This document shows positions 42,154-51,208 of a DNA stretch of 64,000 bases, one piece after another. The notes beneath the pieces are model-generated. The model saw only the letters and a program-made list of their open reading frames with translations. It made no database searches and was not told the DNA's origin. The position numbers and the translations under genes were made by a program. The stretch's first letter is position 1, and each line of letters starts with the position of its first letter. This DNA is from Streptomyces broussonetiae (lineage in GTDB: Bacteria; Actinomycetota; Actinomycetes; Streptomycetales; Streptomycetaceae), in the NCBI RefSeq assembly GCF_009796285.1, contig NZ_CP047020.1:2418001-2482000 (forward strand), in the 5' to 3' direction.

Positions 42154-42588
42154 ATGCAGACCTTACGCATCAAGTCACGTTCATCGGGCGGCAGTACGCA
42201 GGACACCGACGGGGCACGGCCGGGGCCGAGGGGGGCCCTGTCTCCACTGCTCGCGGGGGCCGCGACGGCCGTCGCGGCAACCGGCGCCCTGCTCGCCCTG
42301 CTCGACTCCACCTCACCGCTGCGTGGCCCGTGCACGCTGTTCTTCCTGCTCGCCGCGCCGGCCGGGGCGCTCGCCGCGGCACTGCGCGGGCTGGATCCGT
42401 TCGGCCGCACGCTCGCCGCACTTGCGGGTGCCGTCGTCCTGGACATGCTGATTGCCCAAGGCATGCTGGCCGTGCACCGCTGGTCGGTCCGCGGCGGAGT
42501 GATCGCCGTGACCACGCTCAGCCTGCTGCTGCTCGTATCGGTCCTCGTAAAAGAAAAAGCCAGTTCGAGGAAACGAACACAAGAGTGA
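42154..42588 (+). CDS. small integral membrane protein, unknown function
   Basis: 144 residues with four hydrophobic segments (SPLLAGAATAVAATGALLALL, GPCTLFFLLAAPAGALAAAL, LAALAGAVVLDMLIAQGMLAV and GVIAVTTLSLLLLVSVLV) and a basic C-terminus. The GGGGGG stretch 13 nt upstream is a poor ribosome binding site, so the start is uncertain. It precedes the polysaccharide locus on the same strand, and an anchor or envelope role is a guess. Confidence 0.6.
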   Translation: MQTLRIKSRSSGGSTQDTDGARPGPRGALSPLLAGAATAVAATGALLALLDSTSPLRGPCTLFFLLAAPAGALAAALRGLDPFGRTLAALAGAVVLDMLIAQGMLAVHRWSVRGGVIAVTTLSLLLLVSVLVKEKASSRKRTQE

Positions 42589-42981
42589 ACAACGCAGGCC
42601 AAAGTTGCGTAACGGCCAAACCAACAAAAATGTGAGGCAGCCTCTCAGGTCTTGCCTTTCGGGTTCAATCGTCAATACCGTCGTACATCTCACCCGCACC
42701 GGCACGTCGGCACACGGCTCCAGGGGAGGGCTCAGGGCCGCGGCGTCACCGGCGCGGGGCGCGGTAGGGGGGTGCCGTGCTCGGTGACCGCAATTGTCCC
42801 CGAGTCGTGCCGCGCGACCGGCTGCCGTTTTTCCCGGGCAGACCGGCCAGCTTTGCCAGCTCATCGGTGTGCACGGAGATCAATTCACCGTGCCGAAGAT
42901 GAGAACCCCCCTTTCGAACCGGATACACAACGGGGCCGCCCGGGGGTGGGCGGTCCACCGGACGAGAGGGAAAAGAGATCC
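42589..42981 (+). promoter_or_regulatory. long leader region of the polysaccharide locus
   Basis: About 390 bp without a gene, unusually AT-rich at its start. TTGCGT (42605-42610) with AAATGT 17 bp later is a weak promoter candidate. GCACGG/CCGTGC (42871-42893) and a GC hairpin GGCCGCCC/GGGCGGTC (42934-42955) just before the first glycosyltransferase could form RNA structures. I do not recognise a known riboswitch. Confidence 0.4.
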
Positions 42982-43803
42982 ATGAGTTCTGTTCTGCGCC
43001 CGCTGAGTTCGGGGCAAGATCCGTCGATCGCCGCACACTACCGGCCGATCTCCTCTCATCTTGCGATCACTCCGCCGGTGAGCGTGGTGATTCCTGCCAT
43101 GAATGAGGCGGAGAATCTGCCCTACGTCTTCAAGACCCTTCCGGACTGGATACACGAAGTCGTTCTGGTGGACGGCAATTCCACGGACGACACGGTCGAG
43201 GTGGCCCGGTCCCTGTGGCCCGGTGTCAAGGTCGTCGAACAGCGGGGCAAGGGCAAAGGGGATGCCCTGATCACCGGGTTCGAGGCGTGCGGCGGCGACA
43301 TCATCGTGATGGTCGACGCGGACGGCTCGGCCGACGGCGGGGAGATCGTGTCGTACGTCTCCGCGCTCGTCTCCGGCGCCGACTTCGCCAAGGGCTCGCG
43401 CTTCGCCAACGGCGGCGGCACCGACGACATGACCTTCATCCGCAAGCTGGGCAACCGGGCGCTGTGCGCCGTGGTCAACCGCAAATTCGGAGCGCGCTAC
43501 ACCGACCTGTGCTACGGCTACAACGCCTTCTGGCGGCACTGCCTCGACAAGATCGACCTCGACTGCACCGGCTTCGAGGTCGAGACGCTGATGAACATCA
43601 GAGTGGTCAAGGCGGGTCTGAAGGTCCAGGAGATCCCGAGCCACGAGTACCTCCGCATCCACGGCACCAGCAATCTGCGCGCCGTACGGGACGGTATCCG
43701 GGTGCTCAAGGTCATCCTCGGGGAACGTTCCAACCGGCGTGAACTGCGCCGCCAGGAACACCACTCGCCGATGCTCGACGCGGTCCGGGGAGAGCTGTCT
43801 TGA
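42982..43803 (+). CDS. family 2 glycosyltransferase (dolichol-phosphate-mannose synthase-like)
   Basis: 273 residues of GT-A fold. VSVVIPAMNEAENLPYVF, the nucleotide-sugar contact VVLVDGNSTDDTVEVA and the metal-binding DAD (MVDADGSADGGEI) are present, with the acceptor-side stretch DLCYGYNAFWRHC. No membrane helix, so it probably works at the inner face of the membrane, adding sugar to a polyprenyl-phosphate. First gene of a tight five-gene polysaccharide set; the next gene starts within its stop (TTGA). Confidence 0.92.
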   Translation: MSSVLRPLSSGQDPSIAAHYRPISSHLAITPPVSVVIPAMNEAENLPYVFKTLPDWIHEVVLVDGNSTDDTVEVARSLWPGVKVVEQRGKGKGDALITGFEACGGDIIVMVDADGSADGGEIVSYVSALVSGADFAKGSRFANGGGTDDMTFIRKLGNRALCAVVNRKFGARYTDLCYGYNAFWRHCLDKIDLDCTGFEVETLMNIRVVKAGLKVQEIPSHEYLRIHGTSNLRAVRDGIRVLKVILGERSNRRELRRQEHHSPMLDAVRGELS

Positions 43804-44945
43804 GAGATCCCGGCATCTCCGCCGTGATCTGCGTGTACACCGAGGACCGCTGGGAGGACATCCTCGCGGCGGTCTCCTCGGTGCGCGCGCAGTCGTATCC
43901 GGCGCTGGAGACACTCCTGGTCGTGGACCACAACCCGGCCCTCAAGGACCGGCTGGCCCGTGAGTACAGGGCGGCCGAGGACGTCCGGGTGCTGCCCAAC
44001 GCGGGCCCGCGCGGACTGTCCGCAGGGCGCAACACCGGCATCGCCGCCTCCCACGGCGACGTGATCGCCTTCCTGGACGACGACGCCGTGGCCGAACGCG
44101 ACTGGCTGCGCCGCTTCGCCGAGGGGTACGCCGACCCGCGCGTCATGGCGGTCGGCGGGCGTACGGTGCCCGTCTGGGCGTCGGGCCGGCGGCCGGCCTG
44201 GTTCCCGGAGGAGTTCGACTGGGTGGTGGGCTGCACCTACAAGGGGCTGCCGCCGGGCCGGGTCCGGGTCCGCAACGTCCTCGGCGGAAACGCCTCGTTC
44301 CGGCGTACGGCGTTCGACGCGGCGGGCGGCTTCGCGACCGGTATCGGCCGCGACGGCGACCGGCGTCCACTGGGCTGCGAGGAGACGGAGCTGTGCATCC
44401 GCCTCACCCGCGCCCGCCCCGACGCGGTCCTGCTCATCGACGACCGCGCGGTCATCCACCACCGGGTGCCCGCGCCCCGCGAGCACTTCGCCTACTTCCG
44501 CACCCGCGCCTACGCCGAGGGCCTGTCCAAGGCGCTGGTCGCCCGCAGCGTCGGCGCCGGCAAGGGCCTGGAGTCCGAACGCCGGTACACCACAAGGGTG
44601 TTGCCGGCCGGAGTCGCCCGTGGCCTGCGGGACGCCCTGCTGGCCCGCCCGGGCGGCGCGGGCCGCGCGGCCGCCATCGTCGCCGGGGTACTCACCGCGG
44701 CGGGCGGCTACGCGGTGGGCACCGTACGAGCACGCCGGGGCGGCGCCGCGTTCTCGGTGACCCGGATCGAGGAGAGCACGACACCGTCTCGAACCGGGGG
44801 AACCACCGCACAACAACCCGAGGAGACGGGGGCCTTCCCGGTCAAGGAGGCAGGGGCCGCCCCGGCCGAGGAGGCCGGGACTGTCGCCGCAGGGCAGGCT
44901 CAGGCGCGTGGGGCCCTTGGAGTTGAGGAGGTCGGCCATGAATGA
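43800..44945 (+). CDS. family 2 glycosyltransferase
   Basis: 381 residues. The GT-A core has SAVICVYTEDRWEDILAAVSS, DDD as metal site (IAFLDDDAVAERDWL) and the acceptor region GCEETELCIRL. A TTG start overlaps the previous stop, indicating coupling. Residues beyond about 300 include a hydrophobic stretch and a disordered Glu/Ala/Gly tail that is not part of the fold. It overlaps the deacetylase start by 8 bp. Confidence 0.9.
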   Translation: MRDPGISAVICVYTEDRWEDILAAVSSVRAQSYPALETLLVVDHNPALKDRLAREYRAAEDVRVLPNAGPRGLSAGRNTGIAASHGDVIAFLDDDAVAERDWLRRFAEGYADPRVMAVGGRTVPVWASGRRPAWFPEEFDWVVGCTYKGLPPGRVRVRNVLGGNASFRRTAFDAAGGFATGIGRDGDRRPLGCEETELCIRLTRARPDAVLLIDDRAVIHHRVPAPREHFAYFRTRAYAEGLSKALVARSVGAGKGLESERRYTTRVLPAGVARGLRDALLARPGGAGRAAAIVAGVLTAAGGYAVGTVRARRGGAAFSVTRIEESTTPSRTGGTTAQQPEETGAFPVKEAGAAPAEEAGTVAAGQAQARGALGVEEVGHE

Positions 44946-45747
44946 CGCTGCCGTGCCCATACTCATGTACCACTCCGTCGCCGCCGCCCCCAACGACGCC
45001 ACCCGTGCCCTGTCCGTCGCGCCTGAGGCGTTCGCCGAGCAGATGGCGCTCATCGGCGACCTGGGCCTGACCCCGCTCAGCACCGCCGAACTGGCGCAGC
45101 GCTGGCGCGGTGGCCGCCCACTGCCCGCCCGGCCGGTGCTGATCACCTTCGACGACGGCTACGAGGGCGTGCACCGGCACGCCCTGCCCGTGCTCGCCAA
45201 GCACGGCTTCCCGGCCACGCTGTTCGTCTCCACCGGCTGGATCAGGGGCAGCTACGACACCGGAGGCGGCCTGGACGCCATGCTCGACTGGCCACAGGTG
45301 CGCGACCTGGCCGCCGCCGGGGTCGAGATCGGCGGGCACAGCCACACCCACCCGCAGCTCGACCAGCTCGGCGACGACGCGCTGCACGGCGAGCTGGACC
45401 GCTGCACCGAGATCCTGGACGACGAACTCGGGGCCCGGCCCGCGTCGTTCGCCTACCCGTACGGCTACTCCAGCCGCCGGGTCCGCCGGGCCGTGCGGGC
45501 GAGCGGCTACGCCCAGGCGCTCGCCGTCGGCAACGCCCTCGCCCGCCGCCGCCAGGGGCCGTACGCGCTCGAGCGGGTCACGGTCCGGCGTACCACGGGT
45601 GCCGAGGAGTTCGAGCGGCTGCTCCAGGGCCGTGCCGTCGCCCGTACCTTCGCCGGGGACCGCGCCCTCACCAAGGGGTACGCCCTCGTCCGCAGAGCCC
45701 GTCAGCTTCACCAGGTCCGCCGGAAGGCCAGCCGTTCCCGTGTCTGA
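44938..45747 (+). CDS. polysaccharide deacetylase (NodB homology, CE4)
   Basis: 269 residues. The metal/catalytic motifs are FDDGYEG (first Asp is the base) and GGHSHTHPQL (H-x3-H zinc site), with the later AYPYGYSS. It removes N-acetyl groups from sugar polymers. MNDAAVP is the start, with GAGGAGG upstream, overlapping the GT2 stop. No signal peptide is visible, which is unusual for a CE4 enzyme acting on an exported polymer and may mean it acts on a lipid-linked intermediate inside the cell. Confidence 0.93.
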   Translation: MNDAAVPILMYHSVAAAPNDATRALSVAPEAFAEQMALIGDLGLTPLSTAELAQRWRGGRPLPARPVLITFDDGYEGVHRHALPVLAKHGFPATLFVSTGWIRGSYDTGGGLDAMLDWPQVRDLAAAGVEIGGHSHTHPQLDQLGDDALHGELDRCTEILDDELGARPASFAYPYGYSSRRVRRAVRASGYAQALAVGNALARRRQGPYALERVTVRRTTGAEEFERLLQGRAVARTFAGDRALTKGYALVRRARQLHQVRRKASRSRV

Positions 45748-48700
45748 CACGACCACCACCACCGAGGCCACGACGACCGACACCGCGGCGCCCGGCAGGT
45801 CCGGGCGCCGCCTGCGGCTGCCCGGGACGGGCCGGTCCTCCGGCGGCAGCCCCCTGTTCCGCAACGCCTACGCGCTGATGCTCAACACCGGCATCTCCGC
45901 CGTCCTGGGGCTCGGCTTCTGGCTGGCCGCGGCCCGCTACTACTCCGAGTCGGCGGTCGGGCAGGGCTCGGCCGCCATCGCCGCGATGAAGTTCCTCGCC
46001 GGACTGACCGCGGTCACCCTGACCGGCGCCCTGGCCCGTTTCATCCCGGTGTCCGGCAAACGCACCGGCACACTCGTCTTCCGTACCTACGCGGGCAGTT
46101 CCCTGCTGGTGGCGCTCGCGGCAGCGGTCTTCCTGCTGACCCTGAACACCTGGGGACCGTCCTACCGCTTCCTGCACGGCACCCTCAACGGTCTCGGCTT
46201 CGTCGTGGCCGTCGTCGCCTGGAACCTGCTCACCCTGCAGGACGGTGTGCTGACCGGGCTGCGCAGCGCGACCTGGGTACCGGTCGGCAACACCGTGTTC
46301 TCGGCCGTGAAGCTCGCCCTGCTCGTCGCCCTCGCCGTCGCCGTCCCGACCGCCGGTGTCTTCGTCTCCTGGGTGGCCGCGATCGCCACCTCGGTGGTGC
46401 CGCTGGGCTGGCTGGTGTTCCGGCGGCTGGTGCCCCGGCACGTCAGGGCGACCGAGGGCCGCGCGCAGCCGCCCACGCTGAAGCAGGTCGGCAGGTTCCT
46501 GGCCGGGGACTACACCGGCTCGCTGTTCTCGCTCGCGGTGATCTACCTCGTTCCGGTGATCGTCGCCGCGCAGGTCAGCTCCGCAGAGAACGCGTACTTC
46601 TACATCGCCACCACCATCGGCGGTACGACCGACCTCCTCGCCATCAACATGGGCGCGTCCCTCACGGTCGAGGGCTCGCACGACCCCGGACGCCTGGCCG
46701 CCCACACCCGCGCCGCGCTGCGCCGGATGGCCCGGATCATGCTGCCGATCGCGGCCCTGCTGATCATCGGCGCGCCCTGGATCCTGGGTGTGTTCGGCGC
46801 GGGCTATGCGCAGGCGGCGACGCCGCTGCTGCGCTGGCTGGCGGTCGGTTCGGTGCTGCGGGTCGTGATCGAGACGTACTTCGCGGTACTGCGCGCGCGC
46901 AGCCGCACCGCCGGACTCGCCCTGTTCCAGGGCCTGTTGTGCGCACTGGTGCTGGGCCTGACCCTGCTGCTGCTGCCGCGGACGGGGCTGACCGGCGCGG
47001 GCGTCGCCGAGGCCGGCAGTCTCGCGGTGATCGCCGCGATCGCCGCGCCGCGGCTGTGGAGGACGCTGCGGACCGCGCCCGACGCCGTGCCCGACACGGC
47101 GGCACCCGACGGGGACCTCGCCGACCTGGGGGCCCGTGAGGTTCCGGCCGCCGCTGTGACGCCTCGTCGGCGCAGCCCGGCCTGGGCGCTGGACTCCGAC
47201 ACCCTCGCTCTCGGCATCCACGTCGACTTCGACCATGTGGAGCGCCGCCCGGACGTCCGCCCGGGACCCGGCACTCCGCCCGCCGGTACGCCGCTGCCGC
47301 CACGCGGCCTCCCCGTCGAAGAACGGGAACCGGGCGGCGAGGCCTCCCTCGGCCCGGCCGAGGCGGCACTGCTGCGGGAGGCGGCGGCCGAGGTCGACGC
47401 GCCGTTCGCGGCGCAGGAGCTGGACGCGTCCTTCGTACGGGCCGACGCGCCCTGGGCGCAGGCCGCCCCGGAGCCCGCCGTGCCGAACGAGGCCCCGGCC
47501 GAGGAGCCGCCGGCCCCTGTGCCGCTGCGCCAACGGCTGCTGCCCACCCGTTCCGGCGTCGTCCTCGGCTGTCTGCTGATCGCCGCGCTGCTGCTGTACT
47601 GGGTGCCCGCGCTGCGGCTCGGCGAGGCCGACCTGGACCGGATGGGCGGGCTCGGCCTGGTCTCCGTACTGCCGTTGCCGACCCTGGCCGGGGCCGGGCT
47701 GCTGGTCACGGTCTTCGCCGCGCTGCTGTGGCTGCGCCGCGAGCACCGGGCGCTGCTGCTGCTCACCCTGCTCGCGACCGTGGTGTCCCTGCACGCGCTG
47801 CCCGCCGTGATCGAGACCGAGCCGCGGTTCCCGACGGCCTGGCAGCATCTGGGCTTTCTCGACTACATCGACCGCACCGGCTCCGCCGTACCGGACCTGG
47901 ACGCCCGCTGGAGCTGGCCCGGTTTCTTCGCGGTGGCCGCGTTCGTCGGCCGGGCCTGCGGGCTCACCGACTTCACCGAGGTCATCCGCTGGTGGCCGAC
48001 GGCCATCCAACTCGCCTACCTGGCACCGATGTTCCTGCTCACCCGCTCACTGCGGGCGAGCTGGCGGGCGAAGTGGACCGGCGTCTGGCTGTTCGTGCTG
48101 TGCGGCTGGGTCGGCCAGGACTACTTCTCACCACAGGGCTTCACCTACCTGCTGTACCTGATGTTCGTGGCGATCCTGCTGGTCTGGTTCCGCCCGCCGC
48201 GGGTGGTCTGGTCGCGGCTGCGTCCGGGCGAGGCCGAGGTGGCTCCGGCCGACCGGCGGCAGCGGTCCGTCCTGCTGCTGGTGTTGATCGGCCTGTACGC
48301 GGCGAGCGTGCCCGCGCACCAGCTCACCCCGTTCGTCATGCTCGGTGTGCTCACGGTCCTCGTCCTGCTCGGCCGGTCCGAACTGCGCGGCCTGCCCCTG
48401 CTGTTCGCCGTCGTGGTCGCGGTGTGGGTCGGGTTCATGGCCGAGCCGTACTGGTCCGGGCACTTCAACGACCTGTTCGGCGGGGTCGGTGGCATCGGCA
48501 GCAATGTCTCGACGTCCGTCTCCGGCCGGATCCAGGGCGGCAGTTCCACGCACAAGCTGGTGCTGTACGTCCGTGTGCTGCTGGCCGGCTCGGTGCTGGC
48601 GTTCGCCTGCTGGGGCTGGTGGCGCCGGCGCTCGAACCACTACCGCGAACGCTCGCTGCTGGTGCTGACCTTCGTGCCGTTCCTGGGCTTCGGCATGCAG

Positions 48701-49552
48701 TCGTACGGCGGTGAGATGGCGCTGCGCGTCTTCATGTTCGCGGTGCCGGGCGCGGCCCTGCTCGGCGCCCTCGCCCTCTTCCCGCGCGCCGGCGCCACCG
48801 CGAAGGAACGCGAGAAGGACCGGCTGAGCCTCGCCCCGGTGGCCGCACTGCTCGCGGGGCTGCTGCTGATGGGCGGCTTCCTGGTGGCCCGCTGGGGCAA
48901 CGAGACGTTCGAGCGGACCCGGCCCGGCGAGGTCGCGGCGATGAACTGGGTGTACGCCCACGACAGGCCGACGCTGCGGCTGCTGTGGCCGACCCAGGAC
49001 ACGGTCAACGACGTGACCCCGGCGATGCCGTGGGGCGCGAAGGACATGGAGCGGGTGAACTATGTGCCGACCCTGGCGCCGGTCGACCCGGTGCTGGTGT
49101 CGGGCCTGGTCAAGGCGCTCAAGGACGCCGGCCCGAACTCGTATCTGATGATCAACCGCAGTCAGGTGACCTATCTGCAGCTGGACGCGGGCTACTCCCC
49201 GGTCTGGGAGAAGCGGCTGATCGAGAATCTGGACGGCCGGAAGGAGCTGACGAAGGCCTACGTCAACGACGACGTCACCGTGTACGCGTTGCGCAAGCGG
49301 CCGGCGGGCGCGGTGCCGCAGCCGCACCCCGGGCCGATCGGGCCGCAGGTGACCTGGACTCCGTGGTCGGTGGTCGGCGCGCTGGCCGCCGCCGTCCTGG
49401 TCCTGCTGCTGGCCGCCCGGGAGGTCGCCCGGGTCGCCCTGCGGCCCGGGGTGCGTCAACTGCGCCTGCTGCAGGGCACGTTCTGGTTCGCACTGCCGCT
49501 GCTGGCGGTGGTGCTGGCCTCGCTGGTGCAGCGGTTCCTGACAATGAAGTGA
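45740..49552 (+). CDS. giant fusion: polysaccharide flippase plus second polytopic membrane module
   Basis: 1270 residues. After a Thr-rich start (VSDTTTTTEATTTD), residues about 30-455 form a Wzx/MurJ-like flippase of the MOP superfamily with 12-14 helices. Residues 455-595 are an acidic, Pro-rich linker. Residues 598-1270 hold another ten or more helices (LGCLLIAALLLYWVPALRLG onward) interrupted by extracellular loops, the style of GT-C or polysaccharide polymerase-like membrane proteins, but no known motif is certain. A GTG start overlaps the deacetylase stop by 8 bp. Flipping and further processing of the glycan may be joined in one polypeptide. Confidence 0.88.
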   Translation: MSDTTTTTEATTTDTAAPGRSGRRLRLPGTGRSSGGSPLFRNAYALMLNTGISAVLGLGFWLAAARYYSESAVGQGSAAIAAMKFLAGLTAVTLTGALARFIPVSGKRTGTLVFRTYAGSSLLVALAAAVFLLTLNTWGPSYRFLHGTLNGLGFVVAVVAWNLLTLQDGVLTGLRSATWVPVGNTVFSAVKLALLVALAVAVPTAGVFVSWVAAIATSVVPLGWLVFRRLVPRHVRATEGRAQPPTLKQVGRFLAGDYTGSLFSLAVIYLVPVIVAAQVSSAENAYFYIATTIGGTTDLLAINMGASLTVEGSHDPGRLAAHTRAALRRMARIMLPIAALLIIGAPWILGVFGAGYAQAATPLLRWLAVGSVLRVVIETYFAVLRARSRTAGLALFQGLLCALVLGLTLLLLPRTGLTGAGVAEAGSLAVIAAIAAPRLWRTLRTAPDAVPDTAAPDGDLADLGAREVPAAAVTPRRRSPAWALDSDTLALGIHVDFDHVERRPDVRPGPGTPPAGTPLPPRGLPVEEREPGGEASLGPAEAALLREAAAEVDAPFAAQELDASFVRADAPWAQAAPEPAVPNEAPAEEPPAPVPLRQRLLPTRSGVVLGCLLIAALLLYWVPALRLGEADLDRMGGLGLVSVLPLPTLAGAGLLVTVFAALLWLRREHRALLLLTLLATVVSLHALPAVIETEPRFPTAWQHLGFLDYIDRTGSAVPDLDARWSWPGFFAVAAFVGRACGLTDFTEVIRWWPTAIQLAYLAPMFLLTRSLRASWRAKWTGVWLFVLCGWVGQDYFSPQGFTYLLYLMFVAILLVWFRPPRVVWSRLRPGEAEVAPADRRQRSVLLLVLIGLYAASVPAHQLTPFVMLGVLTVLVLLGRSELRGLPLLFAVVVAVWVGFMAEPYWSGHFNDLFGGVGGIGSNVSTSVSGRIQGGSSTHKLVLYVRVLLAGSVLAFACWGWWRRRSNHYRERSLLVLTFVPFLGFGMQSYGGEMALRVFMFAVPGAALLGALALFPRAGATAKEREKDRLSLAPVAALLAGLLLMGGFLVARWGNETFERTRPGEVAAMNWVYAHDRPTLRLLWPTQDTVNDVTPAMPWGAKDMERVNYVPTLAPVDPVLVSGLVKALKDAGPNSYLMINRSQVTYLQLDAGYSPVWEKRLIENLDGRKELTKAYVNDDVTVYALRKRPAGAVPQPHPGPIGPQVTWTPWSVVGALAAAVLVLLLAAREVARVALRPGVRQLRLLQGTFWFALPLLAVVLASLVQRFLTMK

Positions 49553-49580
49553 GGTCGGCGGTACGAGGGGGTGGGGTGGC

Positions 49581-50999
49581 TCAGCGAGCGAGCCACTTCA
49601 CCTCGTACGGCCCCATGTCGAACCGCTTGCCGTCGACCTGTGCGCTGATCGTCCGGTTCTGCGTGTTGACCACCAGAACGGTTCTGCCGCTCGCCAGGAC
49701 CCGGACATCCGCCCGGTCGTCCGGGGCCACGGACACCGTCTCGTACCTCGTCCCCGGCGCGAACGCCTTCGCGAACCGGGACACCAGGTCGTACATGGGC
49801 AGCTCCCGGCCGCCGTCGGCACTGTCGGTCGGCGTCCACAGACAGCCGGCGCAGTCGGTGCCGGTCTTCTCCTGCGGGTTCCAGTAGAAGCCGGAGTCGG
49901 CTCCGCCCCTGACCATGGCGATCATGCCCGTGGCCTGGACGGCGACACGGTGCGGTTCGCTCCAGCCGGTGCGGTTGCCGCTGCCGTCGCCGGGCTCGAC
50001 GTAGTACTCGGCCCACCACAGGGGCAGGTCGTGGGTCTGCTGCCGGATCCACCGGCTGACGGCCGTCAACTTGTCGGTGGCCGCGAACTCGTCGGGCAGC
50101 AGGTCGTCGTCATTGGTGTAGCTGGAGCCGTCGACCACGGTGAAGTCGGCTCCCGCCTTGTGCGCGTTCCAGTAGGAGAACGCGTCCAGCACCCGCTGGT
50201 CCATGGCGCCCCAGGGGCCCTTGAGCGTGCCGGAGACGTGCTGGTCGCGTGGGTCGACGCTGTCCATGACCAGGTAGGGCCCGCCGACCATGATGTCCTT
50301 GTCGACCTTCTTCAGTGCCGCGTACACGAGGTTGTACAGCTTGGTGTAACCCTCGTAGTCCCAGCGGGACCCGGCGTCGTTCCAGAAGCCCTTGAACTCG
50401 TTCCAGACGATGAAGTGCTGCACGTCCGGGTAGCGCCGGGCGACGGTCGCGGCGAGGTCGGCGAAGTCCTGGTAGTGGTCGGGGGTGGGGGCGGTCTCCA
50501 GGGCGGCCTGGCTCCAGTTCGTGTTGCCGGCCCCGGCCCTGCCGCCCTTCATCCAGTCCGGGGCGCAGCACAGGGTGATCACCGAGGTGCCGCCGGAGGC
50601 GCGCATGAAGTCGACACGGCGGTCCAGGGCGCCGAAGTCGTAGTGCCCCTGGACCGGTTCGGGATTGTCGGCGCCCCAGCCCATGATGTGCTGGTTCTGC
50701 GCCAGCCCGCGGTTCTGCGCGAGCAACCGCGCCACGCGCGCGGTGGCCGCGGAGGCGCCCTCGTCGGCGCTGTACTGGGTGTGCGTGAAGCCCCAGCCGA
50801 CGTACGGTTCCGGCTTCGCGCCGGGGTTCGCGGGGGTGCCGTGCACCTTGTCGCCGTCGCGGGTGGTGCCGGCGGTGCCGGGACCGCCGGACAGCGTACC
50901 GAGCAGGGTCACCACCAGGGCCAGCGCGACCGCGCCGACACCGAGCAGGGCGGTGAGCCGCCACCGCCGAGTATCCGATTCCCACCCATGACGTCCCAT
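49581..50999 (-). CDS. GH39-like glycoside hydrolase, membrane-anchored
   Basis: 472 residues. A signal-anchor (LTALLGVGAVALALVVTLLGTL) precedes a TIM-barrel. The proposed acid/base Glu is in FIVWNEFKGFWND and the nucleophile Glu in PLWWAEYYVEPG, the usual NE...E pair of clan GH-A. The C-terminal part is a beta-sandwich. Start ATG (MGRHGWES) is the best available but lacks a strong binding site. It is convergent with the flippase fusion and likely trims the same extracellular polymer. Confidence 0.85.
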   Translation of the reverse strand: MGRHGWESDTRRWRLTALLGVGAVALALVVTLLGTLSGGPGTAGTTRDGDKVHGTPANPGAKPEPYVGWGFTHTQYSADEGASAATARVARLLAQNRGLAQNQHIMGWGADNPEPVQGHYDFGALDRRVDFMRASGGTSVITLCCAPDWMKGGRAGAGNTNWSQAALETAPTPDHYQDFADLAATVARRYPDVQHFIVWNEFKGFWNDAGSRWDYEGYTKLYNLVYAALKKVDKDIMVGGPYLVMDSVDPRDQHVSGTLKGPWGAMDQRVLDAFSYWNAHKAGADFTVVDGSSYTNDDDLLPDEFAATDKLTAVSRWIRQQTHDLPLWWAEYYVEPGDGSGNRTGWSEPHRVAVQATGMIAMVRGGADSGFYWNPQEKTGTDCAGCLWTPTDSADGGRELPMYDLVSRFAKAFAPGTRYETVSVAPDDRADVRVLASGRTVLVVNTQNRTISAQVDGKRFDMGPYEVKWLAR

Positions 51000-51208
51000 C
51001 AAGGACAACAGTAAGGGCGGAGGCGGCGGGTCCGGCAGGTCTTTTGCCACACCCACAGGACTGCGTCCCGAGGGGCGTGGGACCGTATCGCCGTGCGGCC
51101 GCGCCGCGTGGCCGGGACCGGCCGTAGCCGGCCCGCGGATGTGCGAACCGCTCGTCCACCGGAGCGAAATGCCGTGCGCGGAGCGCATCCGTGCCCGATC
51201 ATGGCGGC

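Noticed and set aside
45668..48010. Long minus-strand frame of 780 codons opposite the flippase fusion
   Set aside because: Gln/Arg/Gly-rich low-complexity translation typical of antisense frames in high-GC DNA; the sense strand encodes a membrane protein.
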